DNA of 64,000 nt from Zygaena filipendulae (GCA_907165275.2 OU015664.1:4488001-4552000), one strand, 5' to 3'; shown: positions 21,823 to 34,681, counted from the stretch's first letter. The notes: generated by a model from the letters alone, not told the origin. Numbers and translations: made by a program.

Positions 21823-24800
21823 TTATTGGTAAACGCTTTCAATGAGTGGTTTTCTTCTTTGCTCTGGTGGTTTGTATGCGTGCTGGTATACGCTCGCTAA
21901 TCTCCAATGTTCTGGATACCCAGTCGCGTTCGCGTCACGCCATATACTAAATGGAGGCGCTAGAGTTGGAATAGTATAAGATTTCTTAGTATACGGATGC
22001 CGCATTTTAGGCATCTTCACTCCCTTCAAATCGTTCGAACTATGGATGCTTTGTAGCGCATTAGGATTACCAGCTTTGAATGCAAATTTGTAATCTTCCT
22101 TTTGCTTTTCTTCCGGCCTTATTTTAGTGCGATTACAAGAGAAACAATGCTTGTGTCTTATGTTATTATTTGTTACATCAAAGTTCTTTGAGTCTTTAGA
22201 ATGTTGCGACTCTTTCGGCGAACTTTGGTGTAATTTGCCTTGTGCTAGTGGCGTTTTTTCGTACGACTCCAAGCTGTGTCGGCTGCGGTAGTCATTTTTG
22301 TTAATACCATTCCATGCTTCTTTCACCTTGTCTAGTCTGGTTTCGTCACGACTTGATTTTCTACTTGTTTCGCTGGGCGTCCCACACCCGTGAATACCAT
22401 CGCACTTTTTCACAGATGACTGTGCGGAATTCCTTCTACTTGAAGACTGTGATTTTGAAACATTGTCCGCACCGTTGGAATGTTGTGGACAATATTGCAC
22501 TTCACAGGAATCCTTTCGTTTCTCTTTCGTCATATCTTTTTCAAAATACGGCACAGGATGATGGCCCGCGTCTTCTATAACGCGGTTTTGATTAAAAATC
22601 GGATTTGTATGTCCAAGTTGAAAAGGTTCCGCTTCCTCTTTCGGTGTATGCACCATTGTAAAAACTGCTGGCGCCTTAGAACCATTTGAGCCGTCTATAT
22701 GTTTCGGGGGCCTCGGTTCTCTTTTAGAATCATCCGGTCTGAAATCCCATCCTATTGCTAAATCCATAAGTGATATTGGCTTTTTGTAGAGCGCTTCTAG
22801 ATTGGGAGCTGATGTAGACGGCCTCTGTTTTCCATCATCTTTTCCGGTATCCGTTTTGACGGCATCACTTGTTTTAGGTCTATGAACACGCAATTTTGTA
22901 CAGCATGTAGGCCCTGACGCCCCATAACCTTTCCATCCTATGGCGTAGGGTTTCACAATAATATCTGAATCTCTGTGCTCAGCTACTTTCGTCAAATTAC
23001 GATACCCCAAAGTATCGGGTAGCGGTTGATGTTCAAGATTTCCCACGTGCATTTTTTTAGCAAATTGAAAATTATGAGACACGTTTACTGACGGTAGCTT
23101 TGGTGTTTCACTCTTCTTTTGTCTCATATTATTATCTTCGTCTTGTTCATGATTATTTGCGTTCTCGGCTACTTTCCTCCAAAACTTCTCTGCGTCGTCT
23201 TCTTGGGGACCGTGTAACTCTTCAACGGCTTCTTTGACTAATCGGTCGTAGCTTTCGTGTCGTTGCTCTGGATCAGTCAAAGATCCGGGAATGTATGGTC
23301 CATGCCCATCAGAATCTATTGGCTTTTTCTTTTTATGTAGTTCTAAAGGATCATCATCATGATTCTTTTTTGATTGATTGTCTGTATGTTCAATACTTTT
23401 ATCGATGTTATCGTAATCGATGTCTTTTGTATCTGTTTGTTTTTCGATTTTTTCAATATCACAATCCTTAAATGTACAGACATGAAAAACAATAATATCG
23501 TTTGAATTTAGTATAAGAATTATAAATGAAAGAAAAAATTAAGTACAAAAAAGATAGACTTTATTAATTTTGTTAAAACAGTGCAGATAATATTATATTT
23601 CTAACTACAAGTTTCGGTAGATACCTACATTCTGCAATGTGCACCGTACTTAGCAATTGTAATACAATGTGCAACATAATGTGTATTGACTATAACTGTT
23701 TCATGTCACTACTTTTTTACGTTTGTGGGTGTGATACGGGCATTGTTTCGGCTGAAAAGAAAATAAAAGTTTGCGTCAGATGGAAACAAAATATACCTAA
23801 TAAGTGTAAAAATAAATTCTTAAAAGTTGGCAAGTTGAAGAGTTGGTAGGTAGGTATAGATAAAAAAAAACTAAAACCTAAAACCTTACAAGAAAAAATG
23901 GGGCGATATTATATTTTATATAATATTGAACACTAAAATAATTGAGTTAGGTATCTAAAAGTTTTCCATACAAAACATTTTCGGCGGTTTTCGTATCTCT
24001 TTATAGCTGTCAAGTTCCGATATTATTACCCTAGAAGTATCCTCAAAAATTTTTATGGACTCTATTTTACATTCCTCTGCTGATAGTTCTCATGTTTTCT
24101 AGATTTCCCTTCCTTATCTCTTTGTTGCGATGAATTAAAAATGTGTTAGAGGTACCTACCAAGTTTCATTCTAATCCGCTCAGTAGTATTACGTGATGTT
24201 CGTTCTAACAAACAGATTATCTAATTTTCCAAAAATAACCAATATTAATTTTATTTGTCACAGAATTATTATTGTACCTATGTTATTCTATTTCATCTCC
24301 GCTATTTATCCTATATAGGTACAGACACGCCTAATATATAGATTTATAATTATGTATGTATAGAAGATATTGTCTGACAATTTAGTCTATCGTGCATTGG
24401 TAGGTAGTATTATTGTAATAACTAAAAAGATAATTTTTATCAAGCTAGTAATTGTGCAGGTGTTAACGATTAGGTACATCAGTGATTTCATGCGTGGACG
24501 GGCGGGCGATAAAACACATCGAAAATATTAACACCCTGTGCAGTCTACCTAAATCCGGGACAATTACACAATTGAAAGTGCTTCGTCATTAGTCGCTAAA
24601 GTCAGTAGGCACATACTGTTTATGGACGTAGGTACGAGTAGTTCCAGGTTTTTTATAATTTTTAATTTGGTTTCCAATCCTAAAAATTACTCCATCTCAG
24701 ATTTTTGGGTCTCATAGTACAATATAAAATTTGACACATACCGCTAATACCTTATATTAACTCCGCTAGATACCTGTATTAAATTTTTTCAAAACAATTT

Positions 24801-27800
24801 TTACAACTTTGTTCATCCATCTTGCTGTGTGTCTGATGTCCTTAACATTTCAGGCAATTTTTGGAATCAAAAACCAATCACACATTAAAATAAACTAGCC
24901 GTCTCGAATAATCTTTGACCGTCGTGACTTAGCTACTGATTTTACAATAAATTATTTCAAAAAGATAAGTAGGTAATAGGTATATAGTTATTATAATAAT
25001 ATTAAAACATGTTTCTTTATGAATACTTAAAAGACTGTGTATCCCCTTTCCGACAAACATTGTACAGAATAACCTACTAAAGATACGAGATCAATTTCAA
25101 ATGTAACATCGCTGTTATCTTTATTAGTGACTAAACCTAAAAAAAAAAAAAAAACAAAGTTTACTAGGCGTAGAATATTATTTGGTACCTACATTAGTAT
25201 TAAGTACATTACTCTTTCAATCCGGCGTGCTCAAAAATTTTACTCACACGCACTGAAAAACTCAATGGACAAAAGTTACACTCGACGAACTAACCCTGCG
25301 TTTACTGTAACCACATGAAATTCACTGATCTAGACTATGAATTCAACCAAAAATCGCCTTCGCCACGTAGCTACGTAAATACCTACCTATATTTCAAGTG
25401 ATATAAAACTAAAAAGAAATAACTTCTGTGATGTGTGCGTGACGAACCGAACGTGATACTCTTAAGACTTACTTTGAACATCTGTTCGCTGGGCTCATGG
25501 TGCGTGTCCTGTTTCTCCCCCCGGCCACGCTTGCCGCCGGGCATGCGCGCCGCCGCTTCCGCAGCAGCCTTCGGCCTTTGTACGCGAAGGTTCAGCCAAT
25601 CCGGAAACCTCCCGTCTGGCGGTTCCTTGGCCAATTCTTCGGCTAAAAACAAAATGTTACACGTCTTTGCATTTACATTATTATAGAATACCAATAAGGG
25701 TATACCTGCCATACCTACCTACGTTGTAATCATCCTTTAAATGCGAAGGTGAGTTTGTTTGTTTGTTACGCTTTCACGTCTTAGTTACACAACTGATGAT
25801 CATGAAATTTTGCATATACGTTGTCCAGGGTAGACCAGGGTATACAAAGAAGGACATAGGATACTTTTAGACTTATACGAATAGTTTACAAGCTAAATGC
25901 TGTAAATACACCCGCTATACTCTTAAACATCATAGGTACCTACTCTATACAAAGGAGTTCATTCTTTTTTAACAAAGTGATTAATTTGCCAAAAAAAAAC
26001 CCCGAAACCGTACGTATTTCTTAACTCGATAATAAGAGCCGATATCCACGACAAACTTTACGGAGATTCTCTTCCGTGCGTGACATAAAATATGAGGAGT
26101 TTATGACATTTCCAAGGACAATATCCATCTACTACTAAACATAAAGTAAATATAGTCACAATAAAAGGTCGCATTTCAGGAAAGAGGGAAGGGTGCGGTT
26201 GCAAAACCTTTGCGTGTGTAACGAACCATCTACCTACATAATAACGCACATACATGTCAATTTATTTATAACTGAAAAGACGACCCCAGATCATAAAACA
26301 TCTGAGGTCACAACGCAATGTAAAATGTCAATATCGATGTCGATCGCTCTGATGGAAAGTTTTTCAAAGAAAACACGACCACGGGCGCCTTTTAATATAA
26401 ATTTATTTAAAAATATCGAGATATGTATATCATGGTTGTGGAGGCGTATAGATATTTCACAAATAGGTCTAAATCTTCATTCGGTGTCAGGACATAGTAG
26501 GTACATACGAATAGGTAACTAGGTACTGCCTAATGCCTTTTAATGCTGGGGCGACACTAACGGGAAATGCCGTTAATAAACGCGTTGATGGACGTTCAAC
26601 GTAGGTGTGGCCACGATTTAACGCGTTAAGACAACGCCATTCGGCATTCACAATACCGTTTCACGTTAGGCGATAGCTCAAGTGGCGGTACATCAAAGAG
26701 ATGAACGCGAGAATTAATGCGTTGAAGCGGCCACACTACGTATGTTCAGTGTGCACCGTGAGCGCGACAGGAACGCACTGGTACCTTTTTACGTGGAATC
26801 CCACATTTGCTCTCACGGCGCCCTTAAGTACCTGCCTGGCGCCTGTGTGCGATGCACATCATTGCACACAGGGGCGATTCGGCCTTGAAAATGGGCTGGG
26901 CATTTGGTTATAAGAACTAACCAACTTTCCTGGTGATCTTCCTTGGGAGGTCCCATGTGCCGGTGAAGTGTCCGAAGCACCTGGAGGTGCCTCTTGGGGC
27001 CCCCGGCAGGAAGTGACCGTTGATGTCGCAGATCGGTTTGGGGTCCGGCCGGTACTCGAGCGGGCGGGCGCGCGTTGGCGCCCAACGAGGCACCTCCCAG
27101 TTTCCGAGACGCTTTGGCGTTGATTCTTTGTTGAACTGGGTTTTAGAAAAGGATGCGTCTTACTGAGATGTTGATAAATAATTAGATGGCAGAAATGAGA
27201 TATTTATTTAATTTGCTCATTTTGTTCCCCTCGCGGTTTCACTCCCTTGGAATTCCCTCAGGAACTCTTTGTATCGGGATGAAAAGTAATAATAATGATA
27301 ATAATTTATGTATATGCATAACATATTTCTGCTACTGATTGTATCTACATATTAGGTACGGCCGAACGTTATTTGTCCCAAAGTAATGATTGATGAATGA
27401 TGACGCGTGTCTGTGGTGTAACGGCACGTGGCGAAAACACCACTGAAATTAAAAATATTAAAACCACACACTAAGAACAAGTTAATGATATAGGCAGTGG
27501 TTTCACATGCCTCATTTTAACTTGCAGATTATAGGTAGATCGATAAGTCTATGTACCTACGATTCAAAATATTAAATAACTAAAAACAAATCTCTCAAAG
27601 CCTCTTCAATTATTATTATTAATCATAACTTGTGGAGTTGTGATTCTATTTTATTCATAACTTGTGGTTGGAGAAAACTACAAAAGCAATTTCACATTAT
27701 ATTCACTTCATTCATTCATTTGTTTACAACTGACCTAGTAGCGAACTTAAGTGTAGGTACCTATATACCTATTATAGCATTATCTGTGCTATTAGTAACT

Positions 27801-30800
27801 TACCGACCAGCTTTAGTGTTTATACAGCAGTTTTAGCAGTTGTACCCGGGTGAGTTTCAGGATTTCCCTTAAAAACTGCGGAAACTCCAAAATTTACGCC
27901 GGTGAAACCGTGCGGAGTAGCTAGTCTTATTCATAAAAACAGATTGCCGTTCGTTGATCTCGCAAAAACTCAAAAACCGACGGCTCGACTAATATGATTT
28001 TTTTTGTTGTTGTGTTCGTCATTGTCAGGAAGTTAGGGAGTTCCTGCGGAAATTCTGAAACTCAACGAAACAACCGCGGGCACTGTGCCTGCGGTTGTTT
28101 CATCACTACATAAGTATAGTATAAAACAAGATCGCTACCCGTTGTCCCTATGTATGCTTAGATCTTTAAAAATACGCAACGGATTTTAATGCGGTTTTCA
28201 ATCTATATTTTATCCTGGAATTCCCGCGGAAACTCTAAAATTACCGCTGGGGAAACCGCGGGAGACAGCTAGTAAAATCATAAAACACAATGTCGCACGC
28301 GTCACAACGAGCAGGTGTCAGATAGCCCCCCGTCGAGCGTGGCGTCATAATAATCATAACCCTCTCTAACAAAGGGTTGCAAATTGTTATTTACCCCATA
28401 CATCACGCCTGAGTTTGCGTAAATTATAAATGCCCGATATAATTGGACGCAGATAAGCAATAACATGTTAACCCACAAAATTAAGTTACCTATTCAGAAC
28501 GATTTATTAAGAGTTAATAGGGAACGTTTTTTAACTATGTTTTTACCTTATTACATTGTTTAAGTATGTAAATATTGAACATAAAAATGTTGACAGAAAA
28601 TGGCGCTATAATTTTAAAACACGATTTACTCAAAATTTCTCCAGTGTGGGTTAACACACTATTGCTTATCTATGTCCAATTTAGAATCATCATCGTCAGA
28701 GTAGGTACCTACCTATATGATTATTTTATGCAATTTCTTTGGTCGCGATAGTAGATTGTAGTGTCTTGAAGGAAGGGACATAGGAATCGAGTTTGTGCAG
28801 GTGAACCTGCACCTCAGAATTATATTACCTACTAGTAGAAGAACTCTGGAAAAAATATGTATGTAGGTAACTAGGTTGGTATGCAATAGGAATATGCAAT
28901 ATGCAATGGTTAACTGGTAGAGAATGGTTCGCCATTTGTACACACTGTGCAATAAAGAATAAATAAATAAACTGTGTATTTGACGCGTCGCTGTTTAAAA
29001 AGTTAGTGTAAAATAAAAAACCGGGCAAGTGCGTGTCGGACTTCGCACATTTACTACCTATTTAGGGTGCCGTACACGGTACAGCTCGCGTCACTTCGGT
29101 GAAAAATAAAATTTTAACAAAGAAAATTATAGAATTTCAAAGAAAAAATGTTGGTATTTGTTGGCAAAATAAACGTAATAATACTTAAATGATATCACCA
29201 AGTTTTAAGTTCATTGACAACGGGAAATTGGAAAACACTTCGGTACAAAATGTTGTAAAAAGCCGACTTTGGCGGCTTCTCATGCCTTTGTTTTTCGGTT
29301 TTCCGATATTTTTAAAAACAAAAACTACAGCTTCTATCTCGATAACCCACTCGATTCGGTAGATAAACAAAAAAGTTTAGCGACCCCCTTTGTTGTGTCC
29401 CCTTAAAAATTCTTAAACATATTTTTTGAAAATTTGTAAGTATAGCTTTGGGTCATCGATATACGTATACCACCTAGTACCTACTGTAGTACATACTGTA
29501 CAAATTTGAAGACTGTAGCTTCTATACGGTTTGACTGTGAAACCCGTGTGACAGACGACAGACAGACGGACACTCGAGTGACAGCAATACGGCTCCGTTT
29601 GTACCCCTAATAAAAATTAAAATGGATTGCAGTTTTATTACCTTACCTATGTAAGTAAAACAGAGAATTGGTTTACACGTCATTAATAATAATCTTACAT
29701 TATGTAGAGTGTAAAACCTACTTGTATATTCCTATTATAATGTACTAGCTGTGCCCCGCGGTTTCACCCGCGTTAATTTCAGAGTTCCCGCGGGAATTCC
29801 GGGATAAAAAGTACCCTATGTGTTAATCTGATGTATAAGTTATATTATTGTAAAGTTTCATTTAAATCCATCCAGTAGTTTTTGCGTGAAATAGTAACAA
29901 ACATCCATCCATCCATACATTCTTAAAAACTTTCACGTTTATAATATTACCTAGTAGGATTCCTGACTCATGACTGACTAGCTAGGTATCAGCGGCCGGA
30001 TCATTCAACTTGAACTTTTGCACAAGGCTTGATTTCGGAAATTCAATCCATATAGATAGGGATGAGATCTGATATTTCGGTATAAAATAGTAAGTAGGTA
30101 ACTACCTAAGTAAATATCGTTTTCCAATTGGTCATGGGAATTGATCTTTGGGCTCTTCTATACTAATATTATGAAGAATGTGGGTTTCCGAGGGTGAATT
30201 TAATTTTTTGAGCATTTAATATAATCGCGTCAACGCGTCGACTGAAACTTGCGCTCTCATTTTATGCATAATATTGTTTAGGGTTAGTTATATAAATAAT
30301 TTCGTAAAAAAAATTAACGTTGATTTTTTTAATATTCGTGAGAATCGACTACTGAATACCCATCCTTAATACGTCCCTCGTTTAACCTTAATACCTGTAG
30401 GTCTATACACCGTATCTATACATATAAGTATCTAATAGACTTGTAATTTGTGCTTAAATTAGAACGCACTGGCGACCGTCACGACATTCAGCGTTTCTGT
30501 ACCTACCCATTATACCTAATGGTATATTTATATTTCCATGCGGTTTTACCTGCGTTAATGCGGAAATTCCCGCAAATCTCAATGAAACCCGCTCTTATAT
30601 TAGCTTGAGCTGTCAACATAAATTCAAATTCGAATCATTTTCACGAATAAAGACCGTTAGTTTATTTTAACTATAGGTACCTAGAGACTCTTGTAAAAAG
30701 TATTTTATTTCAGCAAAATTATCCTTTTCCGGATATCAAGTTAGTCTATTCAGTGCGTGGTTTTGGTTTAAGTTTAGTCGAAGATAGATTTTTTGTTAAA

Positions 30801-32315
30801 AGAATTAAAAACCTCGTAAACCAAAAGATTCATGTTAAATTTTTGTGTCTGTACCCATATACATATTATGTGAGATTTTTTGCTACCTTTAGGTACCTAC
30901 TAGAAACTACTATTTTACACTACTTAGGTAATCCCTAAAATAAGCTTTGGGTTTGGCCACTTCGATACACTTGTATTTGTTTTTTATCACAACAATAGGA
31001 GGGAGGGAGGAAAACAATTTATCGTGGAATAGACCAGCTATTAACTAAACACCAACGAGAGATGTCAAACACGGATTACCATCGAACACAATGCTGTGAA
31101 AAATTGTCATCCTCTCGCAAACAACTACCGCCCCTATAGCGACGACCCGATACTGTCGAAACATCAAATTCAACCAATTTTGAACTATAAAATTAAAACA
31201 AAAAAGTCTAAAATCTATTTGTTAGACAAAAAATTGAATTGTTTGCAATGTAATTGGATGTATCTAACTTGGATTAAAGGAATTACAATTTGTATGCGAG
31301 ATATAAAAAGTGTACGCGTTAAAGTATAAAGTAGGGAATGTCGGGGACACTGCAGGGAGTAAGGTGCAGGTGCAATGGTATAAAAAATGCAAGGCCCCTA
31401 AATCACTATGACCAGAGCTCTGATTCACTATGACCAAAACATACCTTATCCATTACAGGGCCCTTATTCACTATGACCATAGTCCATAATACACCGCGCT
31501 AAGATAAGACGCCGCAAAAACTTCTCGTCTTACCCTCGTAATCAAAGAAGTTTTAGCAAAAAAATACATTTATAACGTTTCTTATGGCATAAAGAATAAT
31601 TATTTCTAATGTCCTGGCATCTAGAACGTTTGGAAATGCGTTTTTGAGGCGCGCGCGTTATGGGTAAGGAATGTTGCTGGTCATAGTGAATAAGGGGCCA
31701 GGCGTGCCTATAACACAGTCCTATATACGCTCGATGTTATGAGATGTTACTTTTGATTTTGGTAAGAAAGTTATAATTTCTACAAATGCTTTTTCATGAC
31801 TATTAATAACCAATAAACCTACCTACCTAAACTGGGAATGGATTGTATTTTTATATGATTTTTTTATGAATTGTAATTATTTGGTTGCACGGCCATTCAG
31901 CCATGATTTTGGTGGATTTTTCTGCACCCGCGAAAGTTCTTGATACAAGGAGATCCTGCGGGAGTTCCGAAAGTCACACGGGTGAAAACTTTGGGGCACA
32001 CCTAATAAGCATATAATATGTATATTTATAATGTTTTAACGAGTGTTCTCCATGACTTTGCCCACGTGAGTTACCTACAGGTTTCCCTTCGGGAACTCTT
32101 ATAATACTTATATATCCGTGCTCTTATTAAAAATATAAATACGTACGTAACTATACCTACTCGAACGAAACCTCAATATTTCAAAACAATCTGTGAAGAA
32201 CTTTTGAAAGAACTTTTACATATTTTTTCATATTAGGTACCTAATATTATGTAGAATTGTATCAAGATTAGGTAATAAAATCACTCACCTGACCACTATC
32301 GAAATTGAATGCCAT
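21823..32315 (-). CDS. CFAP126: Flattop (CFAP126) homologue with long C-terminal extension
   Basis: Four coding exons on the - strand: 32315-32289 (MAFNFDSGQ), 27135-26922, 25642-25473, 23466-21823 (stop TAA); all in phase, 684 residues. The first ~100 residues match vertebrate Flattop: MAFNFDSGQFNKESTPKRLGN then WEVP, DINGHFLPGAPRG (human NDRGHLLPSVPRS), and GHFTGTWDLPRKITR (human GSFMGTWQMPLKIPP), residues 1-78. In the family Flattop is a microtubule-associated protein of ciliary axonemes and basal bodies. The large last exon has no in-frame ATG and opens at a splice acceptor, so it belongs to an upstream exon rather than being its own gene. It is polar and Lys/Ser-rich, with two AIGW motifs and a basic C-terminus (HWRLASVYQHAYKPPEQRR). 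Human Flattop is about 177 residues, so this protein is nearly four times longer. The exon 2 donor GTTAGT is preferred over an upstream GTTGGT because only it keeps the phase. Exons 2 and 3 are GC-rich relative to their introns. Confidence 0.8.
23467..25472. other. Flattop intron 3
   Basis: About 2 kb of AT-rich intron. I see no exon or clearly bounded element in it; an open frame at 23637-23849 (+) has no family resemblance. Confidence 0.5.
25733..25866 (+). mobile_element. Helitron-like 5' fragment
   Basis: Starts TCCTTTAAATGCGAAGGTGAG, then GTTTGTTACGCTTTCAC and CATGAAATTTTGCATATACG, and stops after GAAGGACATAGGATACTTTT. The 3' half is missing. It lies in Flattop intron 2. Confidence 0.5.
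27856..27924 (+). mobile_element. Helitron-like 3' end fragment
   Basis: Retains GCGGAAACTCCAAAATTTACG, CCGGTGAAACCGTGCGG and the terminal AGTAGCTAG. Confidence 0.45.
28110..28272 (+). mobile_element. Helitron-like 3' part
   Basis: Carries TATCCTGGAATTCCCGCGG and ends GGGGAAACCGCGGGAGACAGCTAG. The 5' terminus is not recognisable. Confidence 0.45.
28907..28972 (+). mobile_element. LINE 3' tail, truncated
   Basis: TTAACTGGTAGAGAATGG, then CGCCATTTGTACAC, TGTGCAATAAAG and AATAAATAAATAAA. Same tail as at 47792-47874, so both are severely 5'-truncated copies of one retrotransposon family. Confidence 0.55.
29023..29627. repeat. dispersed ~600-bp repeat (ACCGGGCAAGTGCGTGTCGGAC type)
   Basis: Starts AAACCGGGCAAGTGCGTGTC and ends ACGGCTCCGTTTGTACCCC, with GACAGACGACAGACAGACGG near the end. 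I recognise this as a degraded member of a repeat common in moth genomes, but cannot place its class. Confidence 0.4.
29745..29959 (-). mobile_element. Helitron-like copy
   Basis: On the + strand starts CTAGCTGTGCCCCGCGG and ends TAATATTACCTAGTAGGA. The core is intact and includes a CATC microsatellite around 29900-29920. Confidence 0.6.
31394..31698. mobile_element. MITE with GGCCCCTAAATCACTATGACC ends
   Basis: Left end GGCCCCTAAATCACTATGAC, right end GGTCATAGTGAATAAGGGGCC, an inverted pair of about 21 bp. Within the left part the unit TTCACTATGACCA is repeated three times in direct orientation (31420-31475). No clear target duplication. Confidence 0.5.
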
Positions 32316-32578
32316 ATTTCAGAATCTTATATTAAATCACTTTGAACTAATTTCCTTTTGAGAAATATAAAAAGACGACATCAAAACCTTAAAATATTAC
32401 TGTTTGACCGCTGATAATAACTATGTCGAATGAATGTTGTCGAAACACACATGACATTTTGTCCGAAATTGCTCACAATTTTGCAAGTTTCCTGTCACAT
32501 TGTGTACGGCCTGTAGGAACGCCCGGGGTGGTAGACGGAAAATAAACGGAAAACTGAAGGCTATTGGCACAACTACTA

Positions 32579-32591
32579 GTATCCTAGCAAC
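32579..32591. promoter_or_regulatory. X-box-like RFX site upstream of Flattop
   Basis: GTATCCTAGCAAC is two near-inverted half sites (GTATCC and AGCAAC) with a one-base spacer, resembling the RFX-bound X-box of ciliary gene promoters. It is about 265 nt upstream of the Flattop start codon. CCAAT/ATTGG motifs lie beside it (32563 region and 32591). The spacing differs from the commonest two-base form, so this is a candidate only. Confidence 0.35.
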
Positions 32592-32955
32592 CAATCCATT
32601 TACTAATAGTTCCTTTTGTCGCATCCTTCCTGTAGAAACAGGATATAACCTAAAAAATAATGCGCGTGTGCTCTGCATACAAACCCGGGAAAACCCAAAA
32701 GAGTTCCACTTCAATAATACCTCAGAGTAATGATAATACCTATGTCGAGATTTATCAAATTTCAAAATTATTTTGAAAAATAAATATCCTACGCTACGTT
32801 ATGATCTGGGGAAAAAATTCTAACTTGGCATAGGTATAGGTGTACCTTATGACATGTCCTTCTTAAGTTCCTAACTTAACAACCAGGACTAGTATAGTAT
32901 ATGTATTATATTATCTGTGACCAGGATAATTGCATTTTATCCCGGTACAACAAAA

Positions 32956-33016
32956 GGTAGGTAGGTTTTCAACCTACTACTACCTAGGTAGGTTTTCAAC
33001 CTACTAGGTTTTCAAA
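32956..33016. repeat. tandem palindromic unit GTAGGTAGGTTTTCAACCTACTA
   Basis: About two and a half copies of a ~27-bp unit, each itself a small palindrome (AGGTAGGTTTTCAACCTAC). Local tandem repeat in intergenic DNA. Confidence 0.6.
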
Positions 33017-34335
33017 GAAATCTCGAATAACTATACCAAAGAATATAACATAATACTATACTAGTACTCACCTACACTCTCAACTTATCTATGAGTCTAC
33101 CAATACATCAAATCTATAGTTAACACAAGGTTAGAGATATGATGTCTAAAATCAGCTATAGTAGGTAGGTAGGTACTTACTAAATAGTTGTGAACTGTAC
33201 CTACATTGGTAGGTAGATACATGGATTATGAATCTGTTGTAGAACACAAATGTTGCTACACAGACAAATTACATCGCGTGATGTCGTTGTAAAGAAAATT
33301 TTTATTTTTTTCCATCGTCGTGACCTTCAGGAAACCTTATACCTGTTATTTTTATGTTACTGGCTGGTACACTGCACTACAAAAGCCGCCGAATAATTTT
33401 ATTTATAAACTAAGTTACAAAACTAAGTGGGCAAGCCGAGCTACTATTATACTGTAAAGGTGGAAACACACATATGAGTCGTGTCGTGTTGAATCGCGAG
33501 TCGCGACAGAAGCATATCTGTTTCATACATTAAATATGGTTAGAGAAGCACCACAACAGAACGCGCCACAGCCCAGAACCCGACAATAGGTACATACAAA
33601 TTACAATAGTATCTAACTTGTATAAAAAATCAACGAACACGTCTCTTGAAATAACGCATTTTTTTATTTAGAACTTTTATATCTATTGTCTAGACCCTAG
33701 ACTCTAGGTACTAAATTCTTATAATAGGTATATTATAATGTAGGTATGTATACTTACCTACCTACACGTTTTCTTATTTCAAACAAAAAATTAAAATTAT
33801 TTACTTGTATATTAGGCTTGATAGAGTTGTTTTTATGGTTTAAATTTTAGAGGTGTGTTTGGTGTACATGGTGTTCTTCTGTAGCCCAGTGTATCCATCT
33901 ATACGCATAAATATAGAGTTAACAAACTGATTATTACGACTTCACGACCCGGCATTAGCTTGGAAGATGTCACCAACCGGTACTATTTCTTTGCATAAAT
34001 TAACATACAAAATTGTAGTTGTATTACATTGGAATAATAAATGGGCTTTCTAAATCAATTTCAGACAAAGGCGAGCCAGTCTTTTTACTCGACGTTTTCT
34101 ACTAACCAAAGGATTTTACTGCAACGAATTCACATTTATCATCCTTTAGTAACTGTGTATACTAAGTGAGATTTTTAGTTTAGGTTTTAGAGTTAACTCA
34201 TGCCATTTGCCTTGTCAATGATTAAAAACCCTGAATAATATATTACCATGAAAAGAAGTATCCAAGTATCGATTTCTATATCTCTAACTTTTATAATAAC
34301 TAAACATTCTCAACGAACATCGATTATCTACATCT

Positions 34336-34490
34336 TGAGAACAAGTCCGGAGGCCAATTATCCGAGAGCACCTGCGACCACCATCCGGGACCTGGTCCGG
34401 GGATCCCGGAGTCTGTGCCAAATCAATAGGCGGAGTCGCGTCGGGATTGGTGCGGCGAGATGCTAGGGCGGGGCCGTGGTCGGTATTTGA
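34336..34490. promoter_or_regulatory. GC-rich island with CCAAT and GC-box words
   Basis: Sharply GC-rich within AT-rich surroundings; contains GGCGGAGTC, GATTGGTGCGG and GGGCGGGGCC. This could be a promoter of the downstream bHLH gene or a foreign or mobile fragment. No exon with consistent splice sites was found. Confidence 0.25.
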
Positions 34491-34681
34491 AATGTACGCC
34501 AGATGCTACTTCATAAAGCTCCGTACACATCTACGGAGAAGAAAAGGTTTCTCGAGACCTTTCTCACATTATTGCAATGTGTCGAAAGGATATCTATCTA
34601 TATCTACTATTCAAATCGATTTTCTAAGCTTAAATTGTATCATGGAAACCAATCAGACATGATACCTACCCATAGTAATTA

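Larger units (their letters stand above)
27136..32288. other. Flattop intron 1 (about 5.1 kb)
   Basis: Long first intron with no exon I can support. It holds Helitron-like copies and fragments (27856-27924, 28110-28272, 29745-29959), a LINE tail (28907-28972), a ~600-bp dispersed repeat (29023-29627) and a MITE with GGCCCCT ends (31394-31698). Confidence 0.6.

Noticed and set aside
21823..23280. A stand-alone gene starting at 23280
   Set aside because: The apparent start is a TTG. The frame stays open upstream to a splice acceptor at 23466 with no ATG, and joins in phase to the Flattop exons.
26813..27085. A - strand open frame giving a Pro/Arg-rich 90-residue protein
   Set aside because: It is a shadow of Flattop exon 2; the real frame there encodes DINGHFLPG and GTWDLPRK.
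32421..32765. A 114-codon - strand frame and an overlapping + strand frame at 32500-32730
   Set aside because: They overlap each other in the Flattop upstream region and resemble no family; more likely promoter DNA.
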